Notes: generated by a model not told the origin, from the sequence alone. 64,000 nucleotides of DNA from Scatosoma sp045645245 (GCA_045645245.1 JAZRIK010000104.1:1-64000); one strand, 5' to 3'; positions 36,077 through 44,665 are shown, counted from the stretch's first letter. Numbers and translations are program-made.

Positions 36077-37378
36077 TTATTTTTTCTTTTCGTTTTTCGC
36101 CGCGTTTGCAACTCTGCCGGGAAACCGCTTATTGTATTGCGCCTGAATGGCTTTCGTTTCGCGTTTTTGCGCAACTGCATCTACTACTTTATTGATAATC
36201 AGCGTGGAAATGAGCGAGAGAATGTTGCTCATAATCATATAGATAGAGAACGCCGCGCTGTACATAAACGAGAATACCGCAAACATAACCGTCATAACGA
36301 CAAGCGTCGTTTTTTGCTGTGCCGCGCCCTGTCCGTCCACCGACGAGAATTGTTGTTGTTCTTTTTGCGAACGCATCGAAATAAATTGTTGCAGCAAAAT
36401 CGTACCGATGGAAAGCAAAATTAAGATATAATACCCGTTCGGCGCTGCTTTTTGCTCGCCAAGCTTACCCGTAATACGGTTATACGCAAGCTCATCGTAA
36501 GGGGAAATCCCCGAGCCAGCCGCATTGATTACGTCCGAGAAGGATTTTTTGTCGTCGCCGATGATAAATTCTTCTCTTTCCACCGCAGTTTTGAAATCGC
36601 TATACGTCAAAACAGGGTGTTTATACGTTGCGTCCGTCGCCCAAATATTTTTCACCCAAAGGAAGGATACGCTTTCGATTACGTCCGTTTCATACGCCTC
36701 AACAACCGCGTCCTGCGCCTTGGAAATAACGTAATTTGCCACCGCCGTATCTTCCGCTTCTTCTATCGAATTAAAGCCGTCCATCGTAATATTTGCCAGC
36801 ACTTCTTGCAATTCTTCGTGCGTACTCGTTTCAATGCTGTCTATAACGATGGTGTATTGACCGTTTTCTTCGCTCACGTTTACGCCTGCGTCCTGCATTT
36901 CCGTCATAACCGACTGAATTTTTGCATTGTACGCGCCGACCATTTTATTATAGTTTTCCACGCTGGAATACTGCGAATACGCGTTAAAGCCGCCGATAGC
37001 GGAAATGAATACGATCATCGACAAAATCATCGGTAAGCACGAGCTCATTACGGAAATGCCGCTTTCCTTGTACATTTCCATAACCTTTCTTTGATACGTT
37101 TCTTTATCGTTTGCGTATTGCTTTTGCAGTTTTTCCATACGCTTTTGGTTTTCTTTCATTTTAATATTTTGCTTGCGCATATTGATACGTTGATATACGT
37201 CAAAAGGCAAAACAATCGCTTTTAAGATGAGCGAAAATAAAATGATACCAACCCCCACGATGCCGACGCCGTTAATCAAGCCCTTGATTAAGTTGCCGAT
37301 CCAATCGAGTGCAATATCGTACGTTTGACCGAATAACCCGATCACAACTGTATTTTCTAAAAGATTAAAAAGTCCCAT
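36077..37378 (-). CDS. yidC: Membrane protein insertase YidC/OxaA
   Basis: 433 residues, several transmembrane segments. ILFSLILKAIVLPFDVYQRINMRKQNIKM holds the first core helix and basic loop; MYKESGISVMSSCLPMILSM and FAVFSFMYSAAFSIYMIMSNI are the later core helices. A large loop (about 145-300) lies between them, outside the membrane, larger than in typical Firmicutes SpoIIIJ. No lipobox cysteine is visible at the N-terminus. Inserts membrane proteins with or without Sec. Confidence 0.92.
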   Translation of the reverse strand: MGLFNLLENTVVIGLFGQTYDIALDWIGNLIKGLINGVGIVGVGIILFSLILKAIVLPFDVYQRINMRKQNIKMKENQKRMEKLQKQYANDKETYQRKVMEMYKESGISVMSSCLPMILSMIVFISAIGGFNAYSQYSSVENYNKMVGAYNAKIQSVMTEMQDAGVNVSEENGQYTIVIDSIETSTHEELQEVLANITMDGFNSIEEAEDTAVANYVISKAQDAVVEAYETDVIESVSFLWVKNIWATDATYKHPVLTYSDFKTAVEREEFIIGDDKKSFSDVINAAGSGISPYDELAYNRITGKLGEQKAAPNGYYILILLSIGTILLQQFISMRSQKEQQQFSSVDGQGAAQQKTTLVVMTVMFAVFSFMYSAAFSIYMIMSNILSLISTLIINKVVDAVAQKRETKAIQAQYNKRFPGRVANAAKNEKKK

Positions 37379-37405
37379 AAAATTCCTTATCGTTTATTTG
37401 GTTTT

Positions 37406-37732
37406 TCAAAGCAGCCAACGCTTACGGAAATAATTTTCCGGCGCGGGGTCGTACCCGCCCTTGGTAAACGGATTACACCGCAAAATGCGCCATATTCCCA
37501 AGCAAATCCCGATAATTGCGCCGTGGTTGTTGATACACTCCATCGTGTACTGCGAACAGGTAGGGCGGTACATACAGGTATGCTTGGAAAGGTGCTTTTG
37601 GTAAAACAAAATCGCGCGCATACAAAAGATTTTTAAGTATGGCTTAAACACCTTTTTTCTTAAATATCTTGCGTTTTCCTTTGCAATAGAGAAAAAGGGC
37701 ACGCTTACAAGTTTTCCTTTTTGATGATCCAT
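37406..37732 (-). CDS. yidD: Membrane protein insertion efficiency factor YidD
   Basis: 108 residues. The family core starts at MRAILFYQKHLSKHTCMYRPTCSQYT and ends in RILRCNPFTKGGYDPAPE. The family is usually 70-85 residues; here about 37 basic residues precede the core, and the ATG (37732) overlaps the end of rnpA by 28 bases. An alternative start at 37621 would give a standard length but has no clear ribosome binding site. Coupled translation with rnpA favours the long form. Confidence 0.88.
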   Translation of the reverse strand: MDHQKGKLVSVPFFSIAKENARYLRKKVFKPYLKIFCMRAILFYQKHLSKHTCMYRPTCSQYTMECINNHGAIIGICLGIWRILRCNPFTKGGYDPAPENYFRKRWLL

Positions 37733-38022
37733 TGTAAATGCTTTTGAAAGGTTTGAAAGGAGTATTCTTCCTGCACCTTGGGTACAAGCACGACAAAATA
37801 CTTGCCCTGTATTTGCGGGGAAACGCTTCGAAACGCTTCTCTTAACAACCTTTTAATACGGTTTCTTTGCACGCTTTTTCCGTGTTTTTTACCTATAGAA
37901 ATCCCCATCCGCGGGGTGTCGCAAGCAAAATAAATCGTCATCAAGGAAGGCGCGAACGCACGCTTGCCTTTTTGAAAGAGTTTTTGAAAATCCGATTGTT
38001 TTTTTAGCCGTAAATATTTCAT
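37705..38022 (-). CDS. rnpA: Ribonuclease P protein component
   Basis: 105 residues. GISIGKKHGKSVQRNRIKRLLREAFR contains the RNR motif of the family. Binds the RNase P RNA and tRNA 5' leaders. Follows rpmH, separated by a hairpin that may reduce readthrough. Confidence 0.95.
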   Translation of the reverse strand: MKYLRLKKQSDFQKLFQKGKRAFAPSLMTIYFACDTPRMGISIGKKHGKSVQRNRIKRLLREAFRSVSPQIQGKYFVVLVPKVQEEYSFQTFQKHLQWIIKKENL

Positions 38023-38102
38023 TTTTTACTACTTTTACACGTTTTTTCTTCTTTTTGGCGGGTTTTTATTCTGCTCAAAAAAACCGTTTAATATAAGGCA
38101 AA

Positions 38103-38129
38103 ATCCTTTCCTTGGCAAAGGAAAGGAAT
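38103..38129 (-). terminator. Hairpin between rpmH and rnpA (attenuator)
   Basis: ATTCCTTTCCTT/AAGGAAAGGATT with loop TGCC, then TTGCC on the minus strand. Partial termination here would give more rpmH than rnpA mRNA. Confidence 0.65.
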
Positions 38130-38161
38130 ATCACCGCAGTTTTTTATACGCTTTTTTTTAA

Positions 38162-38296
38162 TTAGTGCGTAAGTCTTTTTCTACCCTTGTCTCTACGACG
38201 CTTCAAAACTTTTCTGCCAGCCGTCGTTGCCATTCTTTTACGGAAGCCGTGTACTTTGCTTCTTTGTCTTTTTTTGGGTTGATACGTTCTTTTCAT
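38162..38296 (-). CDS. rpmH: 50S ribosomal protein L34
   Basis: 44 residues, full length: [20 protein letters not shown] then [20 protein letters not shown], ending RLTH. AGGAG eight bases before ATG 38296. First gene of the conserved rpmH-rnpA-yidD-yidC-jag operon that marks the origin region in most bacteria. Confidence 0.97.
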   Translation of the reverse strand: MKRTYQPKKRQRSKVHGFRKRMATTAGRKVLKRRRDKGRKRLTH

Positions 38297-38365
38297 AATA
38301 TTTCTCCTATCCGTTTGGTTTTTTATCTTTTTTGTTTTTATCGCAAATCAAGCGACAGCTTTCCT

Positions 38366-38395
38366 ATTATATCGTAAATCTACGATTTTCGTCAA
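38366..38395 (-). promoter_or_regulatory. rpmH promoter
   Basis: Minus-strand TTGACG (38390-38395), 18-base spacer, TATAAT (38366-38371). The 138-base gap between rpmH and dnaN holds only this; dnaA is not there. Confidence 0.78.
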
Positions 38396-38434
38396 GCGTT
38401 TTTCTTGCGTTTTTTCGTTTATTTTCCTTTTTTC

Positions 38435-39541
38435 TTACGCAGATTGACTGGTTCTAACCGGCAATACCAAATATTGCGAGCGTTTATCTTCCTTGTTCTC
38501 TACCGTAAACGGGGATACCGACGAGTTAAAGGACAACAAAACTTCGTCTTCATCCAGCGCTTTTACCGCGTCTAATAAGAACTTGCCGTTCATTGCAATC
38601 TTTAATTCTTTGCCGTCCAGCTCTACGGAAATGGTTTCTTCAACTTTACCGATATCCGAATTCGCCGTCACGTTGATTTTACCGTTTTTAATATCGAACA
38701 AAACAAGGTTGTTTTTGTCGCCGCGCGTCAACACCGCCGCTCTTTCGATGCTTTGCACAAGCTCGCTCTTTTTCACAAGTACTTTGGTCGTGAAATCGAC
38801 GGGGAAAATATTTTCCTTTCTGACAAATTCGCCCACGTATAAACGGGAAGTAATTACGCTGTCGCGAACGGCAACGTACAAGCGGTTTTTGTCCGCGTAA
38901 ATTTTCAGCGTTTCGTCCCCTTCGAGCATACGCGAAATTTCCACGAGCGTTCTTGCAGGACATACGATTTTCATATCCGCTTCCGCGCTTGCGTCTTGAT
39001 ACGAGCACGCCATTCTAAATCCGTCGAGTGCGGTTGCGTATAAAGCGCCGTTTTTGCATTCGAGTAAGCACCCTTTCAAAATCGGTCTGCTTTCGTCGGT
39101 TGCGCAGCAAAATACTACGGAAGAAATCAATTCTTTCAGCGCCGTTTCGCTAATTTCAAAATATTTCCCTGCGTCCAGCGCGCTCGTGCTGACGTGGGGG
39201 AAGTCGTCCGCGGGCAGCGTTTGCATATAGCTTTCGCTTTCGCCGTAGCGGATAAGCACGCCCTTTTCGTCCGAATGCACCACCACTTCTTCCATAGAAA
39301 TTTTACCGATGAAATCGGCAAAAAACTTGCCGTTTACGCAAACTTCGCCTTCTTCCAAAACTTCGGCGTAAATTTTCTTCTCAATCGAAACTTCTCCATC
39401 ATACGCAGTCAGCGTAAGCACGTCGTTTTGCGCGCAGAGTTTGATACATTCTAAAATCGGGGTGACCGTTTTCATCGCGCACGCCTTGCTTACGGTAAAT
39501 GCCGCGTCCGATAAAACCATTCCGTTGCATACGAATTTCAT
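38435..39541 (-). CDS. dnaN: DNA polymerase III beta subunit (sliding clamp)
   Basis: 368 residues, normal length. Three similar clamp domains; LPADDFPHVS-type motif near residue 118, DGFRMACS in the middle and the C-terminal peptide-binding end YLVLPVRTS. Encircles DNA and tethers the replicase. It has its own promoter. Normally it follows dnaA; here dnaA is absent on either side and the gene reads toward rpmH. Confidence 0.96.
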   Translation of the reverse strand: MKFVCNGMVLSDAAFTVSKACAMKTVTPILECIKLCAQNDVLTLTAYDGEVSIEKKIYAEVLEEGEVCVNGKFFADFIGKISMEEVVVHSDEKGVLIRYGESESYMQTLPADDFPHVSTSALDAGKYFEISETALKELISSVVFCCATDESRPILKGCLLECKNGALYATALDGFRMACSYQDASAEADMKIVCPARTLVEISRMLEGDETLKIYADKNRLYVAVRDSVITSRLYVGEFVRKENIFPVDFTTKVLVKKSELVQSIERAAVLTRGDKNNLVLFDIKNGKINVTANSDIGKVEETISVELDGKELKIAMNGKFLLDAVKALDEDEVLLSFNSSVSPFTVENKEDKRSQYLVLPVRTSQSA

Positions 39542-39607
39542 ATTTTTCTTATCTCCTGTTTTTTAAGCTGTTTTTGTAGATAAACCTATTTGTTTTGCGT
39601 TCATTTT

Positions 39608-39636
39608 ATTTTACCATAAACGGTAGTTTTTTGCAA
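39608..39636 (-). promoter_or_regulatory. dnaN promoter
   Basis: Minus-strand TTGCAA (39631-39636), 17-base spacer, TAAAAT (39608-39613); AGGAG before ATG 39541. Confidence 0.65.
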
Positions 39637-39670
39637 GTAAAAACGCGTATTTTCGCAACCTTTTTTCTTA

Positions 39671-40165
39671 TTAAAGAAAAATAACGCGTTTGAAGGGGTA
39701 CTTTTTTTGAAAATAGCGAACGGTGTAAGCGGTGCCGCCCGTTTCGTGGCGCAAAAACGCGATCAGCACGTCCGCTCTGTCCGCCATATACCGATCGCGC
39801 TCGTGCATACAGCCCTTGTAATAAGTATCGGATAAAACCACCGTTTCGTCCGCCTTTTTTAAGTACTGCACGTACTTTTTTTTATCCGCCGCACAAAAAT
39901 TCTTTTCCTGCCCGAAAAAGGGAATACACGCAATCCACTTGATAAAGGGGAATTTCTTTTTCAGCGAGATAACCGCCTTCGCCGCCTGCAAATCAAACCC
40001 GCGCGCCATCCCTACGTAAAAGGTATTTACGCCCTGCTCAATCAGCGACAGCACCTGCTTTTTTAACAAAGCGTACGAAAAATCTGGCGGCAAATCCCGA
40101 TGCCCCGTAAACGCACAGGAAACGGCTTTTTCGTTTGGTTGTAAAGAAATTTGCTCTAAAAACAT
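39671..40165 (-). CDS. SLOG family protein (DUF1273/YpsA-like)
   Basis: 164 residues. SCAFTGHRDLPPDF near the start, FYVGMARGFDLQAAKAVI, RDRYMADRADVLIAFLRHETGGT: the SLOG Rossmann-like fold that binds nucleotides or nucleotide-derived ligands, as in YpsA. Role unknown; YpsA has been linked to cell division. Own promoter at 40200-40227, whose -35 reaches into the DnaA-box region. Confidence 0.82.
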   Translation of the reverse strand: MFLEQISLQPNEKAVSCAFTGHRDLPPDFSYALLKKQVLSLIEQGVNTFYVGMARGFDLQAAKAVISLKKKFPFIKWIACIPFFGQEKNFCAADKKKYVQYLKKADETVVLSDTYYKGCMHERDRYMADRADVLIAFLRHETGGTAYTVRYFQKKYPFKRVIFL

Positions 40166-40199
40166 CGCGCTCTAATCCTTGTCTTTTTCTAACGAATAT

Positions 40200-40227
40200 A
40201 TTATACCACAACTTTATAAGTTGTCAA
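40200..40227 (-). promoter_or_regulatory. Promoter of the SLOG gene
   Basis: Minus-strand TTGACA (40222-40227), 16-base spacer, TATAAT (40200-40205). Confidence 0.75.
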
Positions 40228-40309
40228 TCGGCAGCTGACACTTTTTTTGGCAAAAACACAAACTTTTTTCCAAAGCATTGCCGCAATCATTCCCCTTTGA
40301 ATATATGAT

Positions 40310-40600
40310 TTAATAAAAATAAAATAAGTAGTATTATTAGTAGTGTCGGTGGAAATGTGGACAAACCTGATACAAACAAAAGAAAACCCCTTGCAAACAA
40401 AGGAAAACAACAAAAGATTTAACGGTGGACAAGCGGCAAAAAAGCGGTGGATAAAAATGTGCATAAAAAGTGGATAGGTGGAAAAGTATAAACAAGCGAG
40501 AAAAATAAGATTGTAAAATTATTCAAAAAAGACAAATAAATATACAAAATGTGTAGATATCCACAGAAATTATCCACTTGTGGAAAACCTTGTCCACTTT
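40310..40600. other. Probable chromosome replication origin (oriC), with DnaA-trio element
   Basis: DnaA-box-like sites: TGTGGACAA (40356-40364), GGTGGACAA (40424-40432), GGTGGATAA (40446-40454), TGTGCATAA (40458-40466), and in the other orientation ATATCCACA (40557-40565), TTATCCACT (40570-40578) and TTGTCCACT (40590-40598). Immediately left of the first box, AAG-TAG-TAT-TAT-TAG-TAG (40326-40343) is followed by TGTCGGTGG, matching the order DnaA-trios, GC cluster, DnaA box of the basal unwinding system known from Bacillus. AT-rich sequence precedes it. No gene lies in 40228-40656. Confidence 0.72.
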
Positions 40601-40656
40601 GCTGTGTACAAAATAAACAAAGGCGAAGAAAAAACGCAAAATTTTTCAAAAAAGCG

Positions 40657-40685
40657 TTGATATTTAAGCGGTTTCGTGATATAAT
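40657..40685 (+). promoter_or_regulatory. rsmG promoter, giving a leaderless mRNA
   Basis: TTGATA (40657-40662), 17-base spacer, TATAAT (40680-40685). The ATG at 40693 is only 7 bases after the -10 box and no ribosome binding site exists. Confidence 0.72.
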
Positions 40686-40692
40686 ATAAGCT

Positions 40693-41388
40693 ATGGAAAT
40701 GCAAGAGATATTACAACAAGAAAAGGCGTTGATTTTCGATGAAATGCGGGAAAAATTCGATTTATTTCGCGCGCTTATCATCGAATACAACCAAAAATAC
40801 AATTTAACCACGATTTTAGACGAAAAAGAGATGTTTTATAAGCATTTTTTAGACAGCGCGGCAGGAAAAACACTCTTCAAAAAGAACGCGCGCGTTTGCG
40901 AAATCGGTTCAGGGGCAGGCTTTCCGTCTATCGTTTTGAAAATTTTACGCCCCGATTTAAGCTTTGACCTTTTTGAAAGCGTGGGGAAAAAGTGCGAATT
41001 TTTGCGCGCGGCTGTGGATAAATTACAGCTTACCAACGTGAATATTTATAACCTGCGTGCAGAAGACGCGGCAAAGGATAGCGCGTTTAGAGAAAAATAC
41101 GACCACGCAACGGCGCGCGCGGTGGCGAGAATGAACACCTTGTCCGAGTATTGCCTGCCCTTTGTCAAAGTGGGCGGTACGTTTATCGCGTACAAAAGCG
41201 GGGATTTAACCGAGATAGAAGAAGCGCATTCCGCGTACAAAACGCTGGGCGCAAAGCTGGAAAACGCGATAGAATACGAATTGCCCGAAGCATTTGGCGC
41301 GCGGACGCTTGCGGTAGTGAAAAAAGTAAAAAACACGCCCCCTAAATATCCGCGCGGACAGGGTAAAGAGCGAAAACAACCACTGTAA
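40693..41388 (+). CDS. rsmG: 16S rRNA (guanine527-N7)-methyltransferase
   Basis: 231 residues. SAM-binding CEIGSGAGFPSIVLKILRPD and the GidB pattern NLTTILDEKEMFYKHFLDS. Methylates G527 of 16S rRNA. Commonly encoded near the origin after mnmE-mnmG, which are missing here. The gene starts about 90 bases from the last DnaA box and seems to be translated from a leaderless transcript. Confidence 0.95.
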   Translation: MEMQEILQQEKALIFDEMREKFDLFRALIIEYNQKYNLTTILDEKEMFYKHFLDSAAGKTLFKKNARVCEIGSGAGFPSIVLKILRPDLSFDLFESVGKKCEFLRAAVDKLQLTNVNIYNLRAEDAAKDSAFREKYDHATARAVARMNTLSEYCLPFVKVGGTFIAYKSGDLTEIEEAHSAYKTLGAKLENAIEYELPEAFGARTLAVVKKVKNTPPKYPRGQGKERKQPL

Positions 41389-41407
41389 AACAAGGAGAAT
41401 GGTCAAA

Positions 41408-42628
41408 ATGAAATTTGCGTTTGTCGATGGAGAAAAGCTTTGCATACACGAAAACGGAAAGACGGCGGTTTTGGAAAGTAAATACCTTTCCCGCGCCCGT
41501 GAATCTGCTTTGCGCTCCGCGAAAAACAAAGAATGGAAACGCAAGACGGATATGCTTGTAGATGACGAGCTGTATTTCGATTTCGACGAAGAAGTGCGCG
41601 CGGCGGTGCATTGCGTATCGCACACAGACAGCGAAGAAAAAATTATTTATTCGTTCTCCGTCAACGGCACGTCGGGAATTTATTATCAATACGTAAACGA
41701 CAAGGAAAAAACGGAAGCGCATCTTATTTCTTCTAACGAAGTGGAATTTGTCGGCTTTTCCGTTTGCAAAAACGGTAAAATATTATCCACCGTGCAAACG
41801 TCGTCGGTGTGTGCAAACATCGCGGTAATGGACAATAAAAGCGGGGATTTTCAGTATTTAACGGGCGGGGACAGCTTGGACGAAAACCCGTCTTTGGATC
41901 GGGACGGAAATATTCTTTTCAACTCGTACGGGGTAGGCAGGGATCAAAATAACGCGTTCGTCACATACGGCCCGTCGGAAATTTATCGCTTTGATAACGA
42001 CGCAAAGGAAACCAAACTTTTAATATCCAGCGAAAAGTTTTCTTACGTAAAACCGATTGCCGATAAAAACGGAAATATCTACTGCATTCGCAAACCCGCA
42101 ATCGATCCGCCTGACGAAAACGTGTTTTTACAAATTTTGCTCATTCCCGTCCGTATCGTGCAGGCAATCGTCGGGTTTATTTCCGCATTTGTCGCTTGCT
42201 TTGCGAAAAAACCGCTTATTCAAGGTCAGTCGGCGCGCTCCATCGGCAACGGCGGCGAGTCGGCGAAAAACGGCGCAAATACGCAAAAAATGCTGATAAA
42301 CAACCACCTTGTCAACGTGGAAAAGGAACTCAAACGCAATAAAAAATGGAGCGATTTGGGCTTTATCCCGCGCAGCTGGACGCTGGTGAAAATTTGCGGT
42401 AAGGACGGAAGCTTTGACGAATATACCGAGTATGAGCTCGCGTTTGGCGCAGGCGATTTTTGTTTGGTGGAAGAAGAGAATGAAAACCACCTTATCTACA
42501 CGACGGGCAGACAAATCTTCGACGTGCACGATAAGGGTGAAAGCGGAAAACGAAACAAGCTTTTCGACGTGGATTGCTGCGTAAAGGTAAACGCTATATC
42601 CCCTTTTGCAATCGAAAACGAGTTATAA
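41408..42628 (+). CDS. Beta-propeller-like protein, unknown
   Basis: 406 residues from ATG 41408 (AAGGAG ten bases upstream). Repeated short blade-like strands (KIIYSFSVNGTSGIYY, GDFQYLTGGDSLDENPSLDRDGNILFNSYG, SYVKPIADKNGNIYCIRKP) resemble TolB- or WD-type propellers. A hydrophobic stretch (about 240-265, FLQILLIPVRIVQAIVGFISAFVACFA) interrupts the later part, so it may be membrane-bound in the middle. No signal peptide. It follows rsmG by 19 bases. Confidence 0.65.
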   Translation: MKFAFVDGEKLCIHENGKTAVLESKYLSRARESALRSAKNKEWKRKTDMLVDDELYFDFDEEVRAAVHCVSHTDSEEKIIYSFSVNGTSGIYYQYVNDKEKTEAHLISSNEVEFVGFSVCKNGKILSTVQTSSVCANIAVMDNKSGDFQYLTGGDSLDENPSLDRDGNILFNSYGVGRDQNNAFVTYGPSEIYRFDNDAKETKLLISSEKFSYVKPIADKNGNIYCIRKPAIDPPDENVFLQILLIPVRIVQAIVGFISAFVACFAKKPLIQGQSARSIGNGGESAKNGANTQKMLINNHLVNVEKELKRNKKWSDLGFIPRSWTLVKICGKDGSFDEYTEYELAFGAGDFCLVEEENENHLIYTTGRQIFDVHDKGESGKRNKLFDVDCCVKVNAISPFAIENEL

Positions 42629-42638
42629 AAAACGGTAA

Positions 42639-42666
42639 AAAAACGGCATAAAAAGTGCCGTTTTTG
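42639..42666. terminator. Bidirectional terminator
   Basis: AAAAACGGCA/TGCCGTTTTT with loop TAAAAAG; T5 on plus and T7 on minus. Confidence 0.88.
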
Positions 42667-42695
42667 CATTTCATCGCATACCTGGGTGGGGTGTT
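42666..42695 (-). repeat. Dispersed motif copy next to a terminator
   Basis: Minus-strand CCCACCCAGGTATGCGATGAAA directly precedes the terminator in the minus direction. No minus-strand gene lies upstream of it between here and 44219, an exception to the sense-strand rule unless a small RNA is made here. Confidence 0.7.
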
Positions 42696-42784
42696 TAGAG
42701 AAAAGTAAGAATTTTTACTCTGCTTATATACGCATACGCGTTATAAGATAATGTAAGAAAAATAAAAAAAACTTGCATAAATCG

Positions 42785-42813
42785 TTGACAAAAAAAATCA
42801 ATAGGACTATAAT
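42785..42813 (+). promoter_or_regulatory. Consensus promoter of the OFA transporter
   Basis: TTGACA (42785-42790), 17-base spacer, TATAAT (42808-42813); GAAGG before ATG 42846. Confidence 0.9.
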
Positions 42814-42845
42814 AGGCAAGGATTTAATAAAAGAAGGTAAGACAA

Positions 42846-44138
42846 ATGAAAAAACTTTCAAACAAATGGACGAGAGCGGCAATTCCTGCGCTGTTATTGC
42901 ATTGCAGTATCGGTACGGTATATTGCTGGTCGCTTTTTAGCGGCGCGTTAAACGAAGTATTTGGGCAAGAACACGCAAACACCTTGGGTTGGGCGTTCTC
43001 GCTTGCAATATTCTTTTTGGGTATGAGCGCGGCGTTTTTGGGCGATTTCGTAGAAAAAGACATACATAAAGCCAGCTTGATCGCAACGCTTTGTTTCGCT
43101 GTCGGCGTAGCGGGTACGGGGCTTGCGGTGCGCTTGCATTCGATTCCGCTCGTTTTGTTATTCTACGGCGTAATTATGGGTATCGGTTTGGGGCTTGGCT
43201 ATCTTTCGCCTGTAAAAACCTTGATGCTTTGGTTTAAGGACAACAAGGGCTTGGCGACGGGCTTGGCGGTTGCGGGCTTTGGCGCGGCGAAAATGGTATT
43301 CTCGTTCGTAATCGAACCGCTGGTTGCAAACATCGGCGTTGAGTTTTCGCTTTATATTTTAGCGGCGATTTGGTTTACGATGATGTTCATCGGACACCTG
43401 CTTTTGAAAAAGCCGGACGGTTGGGTAGAAAAACACGGCGAAAAACAAACGGTAAAGCAATTTTTGAGCCGTTTCGCTATTTTCAAGGACCCCAAATTTA
43501 TCGCAATTTGGGTAGTGTTCTATATCAATATCACCTGCGGTCTTGCGCTGATTTCGTATGAAAAAGCCATTTATAAAGAAATCGGCTTGGGCAGCGCGGT
43601 GGCTATTTTGTGCGCACTCACCGGTTTGTTCAACGCGGGCGGCCGTCTTGGTTATTCGTCCATCGGCGACCATATGGAAGATAGAAACACGGTATATAAA
43701 ATTATTTTGATCAGCGAATTGCTCTTTACGGTGGCAGCGGTATTGACGGGCGCGATTGATAATAAGCTTTCCGCGCTTTGCGTAATTTTGCTCGTAATCG
43801 TCAACCTTGGCTACGGCGGCGGCTTTTCCAACCTGCCCACGCTTTTGTCCGACGTTTACGGAATGGGTAAAATTTCGTCCATTCACGGAATCGCGCTTTC
43901 CGCTTGGGCGTTTGCCGGCTTGACGGGCAACCAAATTGCAGGCGCAATTTATAACGCGACGGGCAGCTATCAAAACATTTTGTGGTTTACGCTTGCGCTG
44001 TATATCGTTGCACTTTTGGTAGATTTCACTTTGCTTCGTCCCCATCACAGCACGGAAAAGGACAAGGACGATTGTCCCCATCATCACCACTGGTTCCACG
44101 GCCATAAACATAAAAAAACGGAAGAAAAAGACGCGTAA
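42846..44138 (+). CDS. OFA family major facilitator (oxalate/formate antiporter-like)
   Basis: 430 residues, 12 predicted membrane helices. GTVYCWSLFSGALNEVFGQ near the start, GVIMGIGLGLGYLSPVKTLMLWF and GLATGLAVAGFGAAK are OFA-family signatures. Members move small carboxylates such as oxalate, formate, lactate or pyruvate. The C-terminus carries a histidine-rich tail (HHHHWFHGHKHKK), unusual and possibly metal-binding. Monocistronic. Confidence 0.88.
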   Translation: MKKLSNKWTRAAIPALLLHCSIGTVYCWSLFSGALNEVFGQEHANTLGWAFSLAIFFLGMSAAFLGDFVEKDIHKASLIATLCFAVGVAGTGLAVRLHSIPLVLLFYGVIMGIGLGLGYLSPVKTLMLWFKDNKGLATGLAVAGFGAAKMVFSFVIEPLVANIGVEFSLYILAAIWFTMMFIGHLLLKKPDGWVEKHGEKQTVKQFLSRFAIFKDPKFIAIWVVFYINITCGLALISYEKAIYKEIGLGSAVAILCALTGLFNAGGRLGYSSIGDHMEDRNTVYKIILISELLFTVAAVLTGAIDNKLSALCVILLVIVNLGYGGGFSNLPTLLSDVYGMGKISSIHGIALSAWAFAGLTGNQIAGAIYNATGSYQNILWFTLALYIVALLVDFTLLRPHHSTEKDKDDCPHHHHWFHGHKHKKTEEKDA

Positions 44139-44166
44139 AAAACGAGTTAAAAATAAAAAAAGGATA

Positions 44167-44197
44167 GGGCAGGTATGCGTTCAACGCACACCTGCCC
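44167..44197. terminator. Terminator hairpin made of inverted dispersed motifs
   Basis: GGGCAGGTATGCG/CGCACACCTGCCC with loop TTCAA. The left arm is an exact copy of the motif core, the right arm its near-inverse. On the minus strand the hairpin is followed by TATCCTTTTTTT, so it terminates the minus-strand gene at 44219, and possibly the transporter. Confidence 0.8.
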
Positions 44198-44218
44198 TTG
44201 TTTATACGAAAACAAAGC

Positions 44219-44665
44219 TTATAAATATTCTTTCCAGATTTTTTCAAATTCTTCTTCTTTTTCAAGCATTTCGTGCAAAAGCGCGATGGTTTCGTCGTTC
44301 GCGTCTAAGCACGTTTCACTTTCCGATTTTCGAAGTGCGGTAATCCCCATCACCGTGCCTTGCAGCATCATATCCGCGATGTGCGCAGGCGAGTTGTCGG
44401 TAAGCGTACTCATTTTAATCGACCCCCACATCATCATTTTCTTAAACGCGCCCGGCTCTTTAAGCTCCAAATTACGGTCTTTAGCGAGCATTACCGCTTT
44501 TGCGGATAAACGCTCGTATTCTTCGTGTTGGCGGGAAAGCTCTTCTTTCACCTTTTCATCTTCTACTTCGGGCGCGATATCCGAGATGGATTGCAAAGCA
44601 AGCTGTGCGTTTCTGTAAATTTCAGCTAAAATTTCTTCCGATTGTTTACGGGTTTGATTTTCCAT
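44219..44665 (-). CDS. Helical protein, function unknown (ferritin-like bundle suspected)
   Basis: 148 residues from ATG 44665 with GGAG seven bases upstream; longer readings lack a site. Almost entirely helical and charged, with four heptad-like stretches (ILAEIYRNAQLALQSISDIA, KVKEELSRQHEEYERLSAKA, SPAHIADMMLQGTVMGITAL, ANDETIALLHEMLEKEEEFE). Position and spacing of Glu/His residues recall ferritin-like four-helix bundles, but I do not recognise the family and metal binding is a guess. Confidence 0.65.
   Translation of the reverse strand: MENQTRKQSEEILAEIYRNAQLALQSISDIAPEVEDEKVKEELSRQHEEYERLSAKAVMLAKDRNLELKEPGAFKKMMMWGSIKMSTLTDNSPAHIADMMLQGTVMGITALRKSESETCLDANDETIALLHEMLEKEEEFEKIWKEYL

Noticed and set aside
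37580..37600. CATACAGGTATGC in yidD as a motif copy
   Set aside because: It encodes the conserved CMYRPTC region of YidD; weak match otherwise.
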